Assembly (NCBI GenBank): GCA_014802265.1
Contig: JAAVCP010000046.1
Span: 1 to 55,185 of the forward strand
Source of the DNA: Bacteroides sp.
Lineage (GTDB): Bacteria; Bacteroidota; Bacteroidia; Bacteroidales; Muribaculaceae
Direction: 5' to 3'
DNA: 55,185 nucleotides
Shown: piece after piece, positions 34,962 to 44,046 of the stretch
Layout: each line of letters starts with the position of its first letter
Numbering within the stretch: position 1 is the first letter of the stretch
The notes under the pieces: generated by a model
Told to the model about the DNA's origin: nothing
Database searches by the model: none
What the model saw: only the letters and a program-made list of their open reading frames with translations
Program-made: the position numbers and the translations under genes

Positions 34962-37022
34962 ATGTTTGAACTCTCGCATAAAATACTCGATTCATTTATG
35001 GGAAAGGTGGTCCGGAAAGACCTTGCTTTCCTTGTCAAAGGCAACCTGCCTGTGCCGACATACGTTCTTGAATATCTTCTTGGCCAATACTGCGCAAACG
35101 ACGATGAAGAAATGATAGCTGCCGGGCTTGATAAAGTCAAGACTGTCATTCAGAACAATTATGTTCATCGTGCTGCTTCGGAGGAAGTCAAGGGTAAGAT
35201 TAAGGAAGCTGGACGTTATCGTATCATCGATAAGATTTCGGTTCAGCTTAACGATAAGGCAGACCAATATGAGGCTGACTTTGCCAATCTAAATCTCATC
35301 CGTATTCCTATCGGTTCAGAATGGGTGAAGCGGAATCCAAAGCTATTGTCAGGCAACGGCGTATGGTCGATTGTCTCTATAAACTATCTCTCAGGAGAGG
35401 ATATAAAGGTGAGATGGGAGATTGAATCGCTGAAACCTATTCAAATCTCCAACATCAACATTGATGACTATATCGAGCAACGCGCCAAGTTTACCACCGA
35501 GGAATGGATTGATTTTCTCGTTCAGACCGTTGGCCTTAATCCCGACAAGCTAAATAGACGCGAGAAATTCATTGTGCTTGCACGTCTTCTACCACACGTT
35601 GAGAATAACTTTAACTTTATGGAACTCGGTCCGAAGGGCACAGGCAAAAGCCACGTCTTTCAGGAACTTTCACCATATGGGGTGCTGGTCAGCGGTGGCG
35701 ACGTAACTTCAGCTCGACTGTTCTCTAAAATCTCAGGTAACAAGGAAATACTCGGTCTCGTAGGTTATTGGGACGTTGTGGCATGGGACGAATACGAACA
35801 GCAAAAGGGCAAGTCTGCCGATGCGGTACTCATCGACACAATGCAGAACTACCTTGCAAACAAGTCTTTCAATCGTGGTAAAGCCACACACGAAGCTTCT
35901 GCTTCTATGGCTTTTGTCGGAAATACGAAACATACCGTTCCTTACATGTTGAAGAACTCGCACCTTTTTGAGTCTATCCCAACGGCTTTCATAAAGGGTG
36001 CTTTCCTTGACCGCATACATCTATACAATCCAGGCTGGGAGATAAAGATGCTCAAAAAGGATAGCTTCACCACCGACTACGGCCTGATTACCGACTATAT
36101 AGCTGCGGTTCTTCACGAACTTCGTTCTCGTGATTATTCCGGTGAGCTGAAAGAATATGCCTTGTTCGACGGCTCTTTGTCAGAACGCGACCACCTCGCG
36201 ATCCGCAAGACCTTCTCTGGGATGATAAAGCTTCTTTATCCAAATGGTAGATATACCACCGAAGAAGCATTTGAGATCATTGATTTTGCAGCTGAATCGC
36301 GTAAGCGCGTGAAAGACCAGCTATATATTGTTGATGAAACTTTCAAGTCTGAGCCTGCAAAATTCCAATATGTCAACGTCAAGACCGGAGAGACACATGT
36401 TGTCGAGACTCTGGAGCGTGTCGAAAATCCTGTTGAGCCTGTGATTCCTGAAAGCGAAAAGACTGTAGCTACTTCTGAGGAATCGGATGCCACTCCTACC
36501 AGTGTGGACGTATCTTCAGAACGTCGGCCACGTCCGCGTATTCAGGCTCTTGCTTCCAAGCAAATCAATATTCGCATGAATCAAAAAGGAGTATCTTGGA
36601 AGTCTATGCTCGGCGATTATTTCAAAACTGCCAAGAAAGTAGTCGTTACCGACCCATTTATAAGACTCCCGCATCAGGTATCTAACTTCATAGAGCTTAT
36701 TCAGGCTATTCAGGACTCCAGCCTTCATGCCGAAGAACTGACAATAGAACTGCACACGCAGACCACCGACGATGAACAGGTAGCTACCGTCATAGACTTC
36801 TTCCAAGACCTTCAAGAAGATCTGGCACCACGAGGCATCGATTTCTCGTGGTACTTTGATGCAGTCCATGACCGTAGCATAGTGCTTGATAACGGCTGGA
36901 TTATCAATCTTGGTCGCGGCCTTGATATTTATGAGCGTTATAGCCGTTTCTCCCTCTGTGCCACTCGTCCTGAAAATCGCAGTTGCAAAGAATTTTCCAT
37001 CTCAATAATACAAGATTGTTAA
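34962..37022 (+). CDS. brxL: BrxL-type AAA+ protein with an MIT_C/PLD-like C terminus
   Basis: This 686-aa protein has the BrxL N-terminal and AAA+ parts: Walker A GPKGTGKSHVFQEL near residue 225, DVVAWDEYEQQKGKSADAVL near 272 and the family segment FSGMIKLLYPNGRYTTEEAF near 420. E. coli-type BrxL proteins end in a Lon-like protease domain. Here, after an acidic, Pro/Ser-rich linker (about 480-520), the C terminus reads VVVTDPFIRLPHQVSNFIEL, FDAVHDRSIVLDNG and IINLGRGLDIYERYSRFSL. That matches the pattern of the MIT C-terminal (phospholipase-D-like) domain, and no Lon Ser/Lys dyad is recognisable. BrxL is a DNA-binding motor required for phage exclusion. The stop is directly followed by the ATG of the next gene. 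Confidence 0.85.
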   Translation: MFELSHKILDSFMGKVVRKDLAFLVKGNLPVPTYVLEYLLGQYCANDDEEMIAAGLDKVKTVIQNNYVHRAASEEVKGKIKEAGRYRIIDKISVQLNDKADQYEADFANLNLIRIPIGSEWVKRNPKLLSGNGVWSIVSINYLSGEDIKVRWEIESLKPIQISNINIDDYIEQRAKFTTEEWIDFLVQTVGLNPDKLNRREKFIVLARLLPHVENNFNFMELGPKGTGKSHVFQELSPYGVLVSGGDVTSARLFSKISGNKEILGLVGYWDVVAWDEYEQQKGKSADAVLIDTMQNYLANKSFNRGKATHEASASMAFVGNTKHTVPYMLKNSHLFESIPTAFIKGAFLDRIHLYNPGWEIKMLKKDSFTTDYGLITDYIAAVLHELRSRDYSGELKEYALFDGSLSERDHLAIRKTFSGMIKLLYPNGRYTTEEAFEIIDFAAESRKRVKDQLYIVDETFKSEPAKFQYVNVKTGETHVVETLERVENPVEPVIPESEKTVATSEESDATPTSVDVSSERRPRPRIQALASKQINIRMNQKGVSWKSMLGDYFKTAKKVVVTDPFIRLPHQVSNFIELIQAIQDSSLHAEELTIELHTQTTDDEQVATVIDFFQDLQEDLAPRGIDFSWYFDAVHDRSIVLDNGWIINLGRGLDIYERYSRFSLCATRPENRSCKEFSISIIQDC

Positions 37023-38534
37023 ATGAATGCTGTGGAATTTCGTAAATCGGTAATTGCTGAATTTAGAGACAATGGATTTTCCAAAAATATATATCAAGAG
37101 TTTGATGGACTATTAGCGGCAATCACATGTCTTCTAAAAATCTGCATCAGTCGTTTCGTCGGTGAGGTTTCAAAAATAGAATCACCACACGATATTTTTG
37201 CATTTATCGTGCGATATAATGCATCAAATACGACGGATAAGGATCTTATAACATTTAAGCATTTATGTAAATCTATCTTTAGTCTTATTCCCAAACTACG
37301 ATTTCGCAGTGACTCTAAACCACTTTTCCCTAAGACCGGTAGCGCTGATATTTCTCAACTTATGGGTATTCATAATATAATGCAAGAACTGTCTCAAGTC
37401 TATGGGATTGTAATAACTTATCAAAGTGAAATTGGAAGATTATTCATCTCCGACGATTACTGGTCTTTTAATTTCAATGATGATGAAGTATTTGAAATGA
37501 ACAATAGGTTTAATAAAGCCGTTTCTGAAGGTGCATTATTAAAGTATTGTGATGACGATTTTGTAGGAGAGTCATTTATTGACATCTATCGCAGTACTTT
37601 TAAAGACCTTGAAGACCAGCTCTATAATCGGATCTTTAATAGTCCCTCATTTTTTGATTGTGATAACTTATCTGAAAAGGAATTTATTGATATAATCTCT
37701 GGGAACTTTCCAAAACCAGGAATTGTAGATGTAACTGATATCGTTTTAGCACATCGAAATAATCCCTATATTAAGGGACTGGTCTTTGAAGAGGATAATT
37801 CCAATTTGTTTATGGCGCTGACAAAGCCACACAATCGAAAATATCGTACGAGATTCAGACCGTTAATTCAAGTTTTTATTGATAATAGACTTTATTATGT
37901 TACCACTCAAGGAATCTATTTTGAAGCAATGTCTGAAATTGGTTGCGCACATTTTGCACACAATGAATTGCCCGAAGAATGGAGCGGTATAAAAGAACTG
38001 AAAAAAGAGGCAAAATCTATTTTTAAGAGACATAGTGATGTGCTGGAGGATAGTGTTGCATCTATCCTGAATGGTAAATACATGTATCTTAAAAACGTAA
38101 AATCTCTGACAAATGTATCTTGTGTAAAAGCGCCTGTGATAATAGACGGAAAGATAGTCTCTAAAAAAACTGTTGGGGAAATCGATTTTATAATCATAGA
38201 CGATGTGTTAAAGTCCATATACGTTGTTGATGCTAAATTTCTAAAACCATCTTTTTTCTTTACGAGTTTCGCCATCGATGCAGACAAATTCCGTAAAGAA
38301 GGTGGTTATGAAGAAAAACTTTCTTATAAAATAGAATGGGTTAGACATAATATTCAATTATTATGTCGACAAATTAAAAGAAAAGATATTGAGAATTATG
38401 CGGTCAAGGGATTTTTTGTTACTGACAATCTTGTTTATTATAGCCTTTTCTCTCGTTTCCCAATTATCCCAATATCTAATGTCTTAGACTACCTAAAAAC
38501 ATCTGACAGATATTGTTTTTTACCTACAAGTTAA
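37023..38534 (+). CDS. PD-(D/E)XK-like nuclease, first accessory gene after brxL
   Basis: This 503-aa, AT-rich gene starts on the base after the brxL stop, so translation is coupled. The C-terminal third holds the probable nuclease site: TVGEIDFIIID near residue 385 (E/D), then SIYVVDAKFLKPS near 402 (D-x-K type), followed by a helix with a basic patch (NIQLLCRQIKRKD). The N-terminal 300 residues are helical and unrecognised. Such proteins commonly cut DNA or RNA. Base composition differs sharply from brxC-brxL, pointing to separate acquisition. Function in BREX is inferred from position only. Confidence 0.6.
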   Translation: MNAVEFRKSVIAEFRDNGFSKNIYQEFDGLLAAITCLLKICISRFVGEVSKIESPHDIFAFIVRYNASNTTDKDLITFKHLCKSIFSLIPKLRFRSDSKPLFPKTGSADISQLMGIHNIMQELSQVYGIVITYQSEIGRLFISDDYWSFNFNDDEVFEMNNRFNKAVSEGALLKYCDDDFVGESFIDIYRSTFKDLEDQLYNRIFNSPSFFDCDNLSEKEFIDIISGNFPKPGIVDVTDIVLAHRNNPYIKGLVFEEDNSNLFMALTKPHNRKYRTRFRPLIQVFIDNRLYYVTTQGIYFEAMSEIGCAHFAHNELPEEWSGIKELKKEAKSIFKRHSDVLEDSVASILNGKYMYLKNVKSLTNVSCVKAPVIIDGKIVSKKTVGEIDFIIIDDVLKSIYVVDAKFLKPSFFFTSFAIDADKFRKEGGYEEKLSYKIEWVRHNIQLLCRQIKRKDIENYAVKGFFVTDNLVYYSLFSRFPIIPISNVLDYLKTSDRYCFLPTS

Positions 38535-38598
38535 AGTTGAGAATATGCTTAGAGGATAAAGTTATCGAGTTAAAGTTTACAACCAGAAAAAATTCAAT

Positions 38599-40131
38599 AT
38601 GTTATCTGATACTATAATGTTAGATGATAAGGCAATTTTTAATCTTTATAATGTTTTATCATCGGGCGATACTACTTTTTTTATCGCTCTTGCCTTTGAA
38701 GATATAGCATTTAAGGCTACTATGGTATTACTTGAAAATGGAAATTTTCAAGTAGAATTTGACGTGCCAAAAAAGGTTGAAGAAAAAATAGATATTGAAG
38801 ATTTTTTTGCTAAACCAGCAGTTTTGGCAATTCCAAAACCTGTGACTAAAAAAGATCTACCTGATTTTAATATAATAATTTCAAATGCAGATGTAGAGAA
38901 TGTGTCGGCTCATATTAATACCAAAGATGATAATATCCCAATTCACGTTGAAGTAACAATTAGAGGATTTAGAACTTTTTGTGAGGAAAACGAAAGAGAG
39001 AGAGCCAAGCATACTGCATTCATTAGATTCAAATCACAAATATTCTCTCCTATGAATAAAGGAATACTGTATGATCTCACTACCCACAATAACCAGGATA
39101 ATCCTTGTAAAAATGCGATTTCTTTTCAGATAGGTCAATCTAACTTTCTGTTTTATTATTATATAATATCTAAAGAAGAAGGGTATTTTGTTATTAAAAG
39201 TCAAGACGAATCACTATTCTCCGATTTTATAAAAATTGTGGACTCTGTCCGTTCTGCTTATGCTTTGCTTAATGGTTACTATATGGCAGATAGCGTCCTC
39301 TATGTAAGTAGGACGTTAAAAAGACAAGGTAAGTTGGCCATTGAGTATAGGTGTAAAAATTCTTCTATATCTTCTAATTATCCGCTACTTGATTATCACC
39401 TTTATAAAAACGTAGATCGAACACAGTTACTTCTTTCTCCTGATATGTTTGAGAAACTGATACGTTTGCTGTTTAAGAGCTCTGAATTGAGGCGGAGTTG
39501 TGTTCTAATTACACAATCAGCTTGTTTGGATAATATATCCAATGGATGCTTAGCTTCAGTTGCTATAGAAACTATTACAGGGTATTTTATGAAGAATCAT
39601 TCCTCTCAAAAGCCGAAAATGTTTGAGAACAAGGATATTTTACACCATATTAACTATGAATTGAAGAAAGTAGTTAAGGGTTCAAAAAAATATGCTACAA
39701 GTATTGGTATTAATATAGATAACAAGATTTGGGAAAAATTGAATTCTAAACTTGGGCAATTCAATGAAATGCCCAATGCAGTAAAGCTATCTGCACCTTT
39801 TGACGATAATAATATTCGTTTATTTGAAGATGAGGAGGAGTGTTTAAATTGTAGAAATCACTATCTTCACGGTAATACTCCAAAAATTAAAATGGAATTA
39901 TTGAAAAATTTGACCACTGATGAATTATATATTTTTGTATCTCATACATTAAGAATGTTAGCTGGGCTATTATTATTAAAACAAGCTGGCTTCAATGGAC
40001 GCGTTGTGGATTGGGGTAAAACAATTATAGTCTACGAACGAGGTATGAAAAGTGGGCATGGAATAAAAGATCTCTCATGGTTACATCGTACTGTTTCAGG
40101 AGATGATAATAAAGATTGGCCATACGAATAA
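38599..40131 (+). CDS. HEPN-domain protein (Apea-like?), putative abortive-infection RNase
   Basis: This 510-aa protein has a beta-rich N-terminal half (residues 1-240) and a helical C-terminal half. The latter contains the HEPN ribonuclease motif R-x4-H in CRNHYLHGN near residue 427, preceded by acidic DEEECLN and followed by a long helix (ELYIFVSHTLRMLAGLLLL). HEPN proteins such as ApeA cut RNA and stop growth when a phage is sensed. It lies 64 bases after the nuclease gene and 21 before the caspase-like gene, in an AT-rich block behind BREX. The HEPN call rests on the motif and architecture; ApeA membership is uncertain. Confidence 0.6.
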   Translation: MLSDTIMLDDKAIFNLYNVLSSGDTTFFIALAFEDIAFKATMVLLENGNFQVEFDVPKKVEEKIDIEDFFAKPAVLAIPKPVTKKDLPDFNIIISNADVENVSAHINTKDDNIPIHVEVTIRGFRTFCEENERERAKHTAFIRFKSQIFSPMNKGILYDLTTHNNQDNPCKNAISFQIGQSNFLFYYYIISKEEGYFVIKSQDESLFSDFIKIVDSVRSAYALLNGYYMADSVLYVSRTLKRQGKLAIEYRCKNSSISSNYPLLDYHLYKNVDRTQLLLSPDMFEKLIRLLFKSSELRRSCVLITQSACLDNISNGCLASVAIETITGYFMKNHSSQKPKMFENKDILHHINYELKKVVKGSKKYATSIGINIDNKIWEKLNSKLGQFNEMPNAVKLSAPFDDNNIRLFEDEEECLNCRNHYLHGNTPKIKMELLKNLTTDELYIFVSHTLRMLAGLLLLKQAGFNGRVVDWGKTIIVYERGMKSGHGIKDLSWLHRTVSGDDNKDWPYE

Positions 40132-40152
40132 TAATCTTAATACACATCTGTT

Positions 40153-40713
40153 ATGAGTAGTATATTTTGTCTTGAAACAGAATGGGAGCAATCCATTCAT
40201 GACATAAAAAAGGATTCATCGGTACGTCCGTTGCTTCAATATCTCAATGCTTCTGAAGGAACTGAATTTGTATTCAGGCAAGTCGCAACTCGTACTGAGT
40301 TTGAATACTATCTTCAACATTTGTCAAGATTGTCTTATCAACGTTTCGATATTGTTTACTTTTGCTTTCATGGGATGGAAGGAGAAATAGCGTTTGCCAA
40401 TGGAGAAAGTATAAGTATATCTCAATTGGCCGATCGTTTTCCTGGAATATTTGAAGAACGGAAAGTTCACTTTGGGTCATGTAATACATTAAAGGTTGAA
40501 AGAAATATCATCTATGAGTTTAAGGAGATAACACGGGCAAAACTTGTCACCGGCTATGCTAAAGCAATATCTTTCCATGATAATTTCCTTTTTGAATTGT
40601 GGCTTATGCACCTACTTACCCATCATAAAAGTTTAGGTAGCATAAAACTCGAATCAAAAGTTGAAAGACAAATGAAGTACTATGGTGATCGTCTCAAGTT
40701 CAGGATTTTTTAA
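40153..40713 (+). CDS. Caspase/CHAT-like putative peptidase (DUF6642-like)
   Basis: This 186-aa protein matches a caspase-fold layout: strand FDIVYFCFHG with the candidate catalytic His near residue 75, then RKVHFGSCNTLKV with the candidate Cys near 114, followed by ITRAKLVTGYAKAISFHDNF. His-Gly and Ser-Cys after successive strands is the dyad arrangement of CHAT/caspase-like peptidases, which are effectors in several bacterial defence systems. It is the last gene before a strong hairpin. The family name is from memory of similar small proteins and should be treated as probable. Confidence 0.6.
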   Translation: MSSIFCLETEWEQSIHDIKKDSSVRPLLQYLNASEGTEFVFRQVATRTEFEYYLQHLSRLSYQRFDIVYFCFHGMEGEIAFANGESISISQLADRFPGIFEERKVHFGSCNTLKVERNIIYEFKEITRAKLVTGYAKAISFHDNFLFELWLMHLLTHHKSLGSIKLESKVERQMKYYGDRLKFRIF

Positions 40714-40740
40714 TGAGAATATTCGTTAGTATCCTTATCC

Positions 40741-40799
40741 ACTGAAGAACTATTAAGCCTTGACTCTAAACGTTAATAGAGTCAAGGCTTAACTTCAGT
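40741..40799 (+). terminator. Long hairpin ending the BREX accessory operon
   Basis: TTAAGCCTTGACTCT (40753-40767) pairs perfectly with AGAGTCAAGGCTTAA (40778-40792). ACTGAAG (40741-40747) and CTTCAGT (40793-40799) add an outer seven-base pairing. There is no T tract, so it may be bidirectional, serving also the convergent small gene at 40810. Confidence 0.7.
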
Positions 40800-40809
40800 A
40801 GAATATTAC

Positions 40810-41013
40810 CTATCGCAAATAGTTGCAAAGGTAATCACGTCCTCGACGAGTTAATAACAACGCCATATACTCGTCTCGTGTCTCACTTCCGATAGGATTT
40901 ATCATTCCAATCGAGATCAGGTCTTCAACCTTGATTTTCTCATCAAGGGTTCCCGGCTTAAATTCGGGATTAGCATCGATGATGCGTAAAATATTATACA
41001 TATATAAAAACAT
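40810..41013 (-). CDS. Small hypothetical protein
   Basis: This 67-aa protein contains MYNILRIIDANPEFKPGTL and an R-R-G-R-D-Y-L C-terminal turn reminiscent of a winged-helix end (LLLTRRGRDYLCNYLR). It may start at either of two nearby ATGs. It is convergent with the BREX tail across the long hairpin. Function unknown. Confidence 0.5.
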   Translation of the reverse strand: MFLYMYNILRIIDANPEFKPGTLDEKIKVEDLISIGMINPIGSETRDEYMALLLTRRGRDYLCNYLR

Positions 41014-41123
41014 TTATTTACAGTCTATTTTAGACTGTATCACAAAATTAATCGCGCTAAACATGCTCATGCAAAAGATTTTCCAGAAAAGTATAATACT
41101 ATATTACACCAATATTCCAAATA

Positions 41124-41157
41124 GGCGGTTTTGCTGAGGGTGCGAAGCAAAACCGCC
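41124..41157 (-). terminator. Hairpin at the end of the PcfJ gene
   Basis: GGCGGTTTTGCT (41124-41135) pairs perfectly with AGCAAAACCGCC (41146-41157). A closely similar hairpin ends the leftward gene at 44047, so this is a reused terminator of the element. Confidence 0.6.
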
Positions 41158-41198
41158 CGACCCGTCACAGGCAGAACGGTTAATCAAACATTTCTGAA

Positions 41199-42473
41199 CT
41201 ATGCGGTTGCCCTCGCCTTGATGAAGCGATGGGCATTGGCATTTACAAGATTTACAATTCGGTCGTGATACTCAGTGTTTTTGTTGCAGATACCTCGGCT
41301 CTGTACCACCTTATTCTCCGTCAATGAAAACTCAATAGTCTCAATGCGGTTGCTGTCCTTATCGTGAGCCGACAAAATGACAGAGTTCTCTCTGGCATAA
41401 TACTCGCACTTGAATACACAATGGTGCATTGCCTCTCCCTCGGCTTGGTATGCTTCAATGGTGTCAAGCACTGAGATTTCAATATCTTTATCCTTGATGA
41501 TGATACCGAAAAAGCAGGATTTGTTCTTGTAAAAATCTTCCTCTTGCTTTTTTGCCTTTAACAATTCTTCGACTTTTCTGCGTCTTTCTTGCTCTGTGGT
41601 TGACTTGTTAAGCCAATAATCGTGTTCGGCTCGGAGATTGGTCGGACAGATATATTTGGTGTTACGAATGTCGCGTCCACACTTTTCAAGAAGGATAATA
41701 AGGTCGCTCCACATTCCGTAATCCTCAATCTTATATCCGTTGCGGGTCGCAATTTTGTGGGAGTTCCAGCACTTGTCAAGCATAGACCTATTGTTAAGAT
41801 AATACTTAACTGCCTTATGGTTTCTTGATTTCATCAGCGTTTCAATCCTTGCGTCGGTCAAAAGTGATTTCATCAGTTCAAATGGGTGGCAGTCGGGCAA
41901 AGTACCTTTCATTCCGTTACGTCTCAGTTCCGGTATAGCCTTATATATTGGATAGTGCCACGTATTGGCAATGATGTGATGAACATCGGACATATTTCTC
42001 AATTCAATGGGAGAACCCCAACTGAAACAATCCCTATAATAACCGATAGTCCGTGCCTTAGAGGTCAGAGCGGTCTGTCCTTTGGCATTGAGCCATAGAC
42101 GGCATACCTCAATCTCATAATATCTCAACGGCTCACCTTTCTTGAATACTGCGGTCAGCAGAAACACTCGCTCCACCTGCAAGCCGTCAATGGTATCAAT
42201 AATGGCAAAGTAGGTACTTTCCTTATGGGTGCGTTTTAGTGTTTCCTTAATTTCAAGTCTACGACCACAATGGGGGCAAACTACAAACTTACCTTTTCCC
42301 TTATGTGTAAATTTATGTCCACAATCTCCACAAGTGGTTAGACCACTCGGCACACGGAAAGCCGGATGCTTGAACAGATGTCTCACTCCCCACTCAAAAG
42401 CCTTGGAGGTTACGGCGGTCAGCCTCACATTGGAGGCTACCACCTGTTTCTCGAATTTGGTCTTGGCTTTCAT
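41199..42473 (-). CDS. PcfJ-like protein
   Basis: This 424-aa protein has a zinc ribbon near residues 47-70 (TTCGDCGHKF, VCPHCGRRLE) and the PcfJ core towards the C terminus (YQAEGEAMHHCVFKCEYYAR, then SVILSAHDKDSNRIETIEFS). PcfJ/PcfK pairs are carried by many conjugative plasmids and elements; their biochemical role is unknown. The gene starts three bases after the pcfK stop and runs leftward to a terminator. A truncated paralogue with the same zinc ribbon lies at 47579-48226. Confidence 0.8.
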   Translation of the reverse strand: MKAKTKFEKQVVASNVRLTAVTSKAFEWGVRHLFKHPAFRVPSGLTTCGDCGHKFTHKGKGKFVVCPHCGRRLEIKETLKRTHKESTYFAIIDTIDGLQVERVFLLTAVFKKGEPLRYYEIEVCRLWLNAKGQTALTSKARTIGYYRDCFSWGSPIELRNMSDVHHIIANTWHYPIYKAIPELRRNGMKGTLPDCHPFELMKSLLTDARIETLMKSRNHKAVKYYLNNRSMLDKCWNSHKIATRNGYKIEDYGMWSDLIILLEKCGRDIRNTKYICPTNLRAEHDYWLNKSTTEQERRRKVEELLKAKKQEEDFYKNKSCFFGIIIKDKDIEISVLDTIEAYQAEGEAMHHCVFKCEYYARENSVILSAHDKDSNRIETIEFSLTENKVVQSRGICNKNTEYHDRIVNLVNANAHRFIKARATA

Positions 42474-42476
42474 CGC

Positions 42477-42902
42477 TTAAAAATCATCAAAAAGTGAGAG
42501 TTCTGATTGCTTGGTCTCTTGTGGCTTGGTTGCCTTAGGCTTAGTGTTGCGTGTCTGCAATTTACGGAGTTCTTCATCTTGGAAGCGTTTGAGAGCGATA
42601 GCCTTTTGCTCCGCTTTTTCCTCCTCAGTCAGTTCAACGTGATGGTTTATAACCACATTTGCCCTGATAGGCTTGCCAATTTCAATGTTTGGCTCGTCAA
42701 TGACGTGAACCGCCATTCCGAATATCTCATCATCTGAAAAGCCACAACACCCAGAAGCCTTTACCTCGTTAAGAATGTAGGTTACTACATCATCAATGGT
42801 GCGGGTGGTGGTTTCGTACTTGGCGCGGAATAGTTCGTCCTCTTGCGCTCTCTTATCAAGATAGTTCTTGATTGTTGCCTTGAAATGTTCAGTTCCTTTC
42901 AT
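42477..42902 (-). CDS. PcfK-like protein
   Basis: From ATG 42902 this is a 141-aa acidic protein beginning KGTEHFKATIKNYLDKRAQE, with DDVVTYILNEVKASGCCGFS and HHVELTEEEKAEQKAIALKR, the PcfK pattern. It ends in a flexible tail with ELSLFDDF. The start is set by similarity; the longer frame to 42959 runs into the repeated noncoding module upstream. Confidence 0.75.
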   Translation of the reverse strand: MKGTEHFKATIKNYLDKRAQEDELFRAKYETTTRTIDDVVTYILNEVKASGCCGFSDDEIFGMAVHVIDEPNIEIGKPIRANVVINHHVELTEEEKAEQKAIALKRFQDEELRKLQTRNTKPKATKPQETKQSELSLFDDF

Positions 42903-42924
42903 AGTTCGGAAATGTTGAAATGTT

Positions 42925-43210
42925 TGAGTTCTAATTCTTTTCCCTCTTGTGAAGCTCATTGAGCTTCTCCGGCAGGGCTGGCCGTTTTTCGTGCGGCATC
43001 ACAACTGCGTCAAAAAGGGAGCGATAAGGTAAGTGTGGAGTCAGAGGCAAAACCGGGATACCCATTTTTTCGGAACTGAGGGAGAAAAAATGTGGAGGCT
43101 CACGGGCGCAGACTCAAACGGAAAGAGAAACGGCACTTGACGTTCCTCCCTGACGCAGTAACTTTGCACGGAAAAACGCCACGCTGACAAGGCTCAATCA
43201 TCACAAGGGA
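42925..43210. repeat. Conserved 280-bp noncoding module, copy B
   Basis: The same order of blocks as copies A and C is present: palindrome AAGCTC/GAGCTT, CCGGCAGGGCTGGCCG, GATAAGGTAAGTGTGGAGTC, CTTGACGTTCCTCCC, TAACTTTGCA, AAAACGCCACGCTG, GGCTCAATCATCACAA. To the left is the pcfK gene, transcribed away; to the right are two units of the structured RNA. Confidence 0.8.
43137..43166 (+). promoter_or_regulatory. Module-B promoter driving the RNA units
   Basis: TTG at 43137-43139 and TAACTTTG at 43159-43166, 19 bases apart, form a near-perfect Bacteroidota promoter. Transcription would start near 43173, 80 bases before the first RNA unit. Confidence 0.65.
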
Positions 43211-43250
43211 ATGAATTGATTATGATTTTGGTCTACTGGATTTTCGTTAC

Positions 43251-43595
43251 AAGCAAGTTATCGTTTTAGGCCAGTATTTGATACAGACTCGTTTTCAAGG
43301 ACAGACATTGACGTGAAAGACATTGAAGAGCAGCCGTAGGCAAACCTCGATGTCTTTGGCGTGTATGCCGTCATTTGGCTAAGCCTGGACAGTCATAAAA
43401 AGAATCGGCTGGTATGCTCGGTGTTATCGACACGGAGCATATCAGCCGGTGTAATCTCCCAAAGTAGGCACGAAGGCTTACGGCGCCATAAGTAATATGG
43501 CTCGTCGTGAGTCCGTGCCGTCACTGTGTAGCCTTAATATTCAGAGATTTCGGTCGTTCAGCCATAAGCTTTAGCCTATGGCCGAAAAAGAACGA
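43251..43595 (+). ncRNA. Structured RNA unit R1
   Basis: This noncoding 350-base unit folds into several long helices conserved in R2-R4. Helix A is near 43303-43370 with AAAGACAT paired to ATGTCTTT. Helix B is near 43406-43449 (CGGCTG, TATGCTC, GGTGT against ACAC, GAGCATA, CAGCCG). Helix C is 43467-43519 (GGCACG to CGTGCC with GCCATA/TATGGC at its tip). A closing hairpin GCCATA/TATGGC near 43561-43583 is followed by CGAAAAAG. R4 differs in sequence but keeps all three main helices. Rightward orientation is set by the module-B promoter. No Rfam name is claimed. Confidence 0.65.
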
Positions 43596-43600
43596 GGAAA

Positions 43601-43960
43601 TTTTCGTTTCAGACAAGTCTTCGTTTCAGGTAGGTATTCGATAAAGAATTGATTTCAAGGACAGGCGTTGACGCGAAAGACATTGAAGAGCAGCCGTAGG
43701 CAAACCTCGATGTCTTTGGCGTGTATGCCGTCATTCGGCAAAGCCTGAACAATCATAAAAAGAATCGGCTGGGTATGCTCGGTGTAATCGACACGGAGCA
43801 TATCAGCCGGTATAATCTCCCAAAGTAGGCACGAAGGCTTACGGCGCCATAAGTAATATGGCTTGTCGTGAGTCCGTGCCGTCACTGCGAAGCAGAAGTA
43901 TTCATAGACTCCGGCTGTTTCTGTGGCAAGTGTCAACCTGCGTCTGAAAGAGCCGACAAG
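43601..43960 (+). ncRNA. Structured RNA unit R2
   Basis: This is a tandem copy of R1 at 350-base spacing, with the same three helices and scattered substitutions. In helix A, GGCGTTGACGC pairs with GCGTGTATGCC. The central 200 bases are more than nine-tenths identical to R1 by eye. Its 3' end diverges (CTCCGGCTGTTTCTGTGG) and the transcript probably ends at the hairpin 43972-44004. Confidence 0.65.
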
Positions 43961-43971
43961 TATTCCGCTGA

Positions 43972-44004
43972 GGCGGTTTTGCAAAGGTACAGAGCAAAAT
44001 CGCC
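43972..44004. terminator. Hairpin between the RNA array and the leftward gene
   Basis: GGCGGTTTTGC (43972-43982) pairs with GCAAAATCGCC (43994-44004) with one wobble. It is the same hairpin type as at 41124. It can end both the RNA array and the convergent gene. Confidence 0.55.
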
Positions 44005-44046
44005 CCGACCATTAAGGTCGAGGCGGAAAGAGGTTAAAAGTAGGTT

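Noticed and set aside
43655..43984. 109-codon leftward frame
   Set aside because: It lies inside RNA unit R2; the frame is not kept as a protein in R1 or R4, while RNA pairing is.
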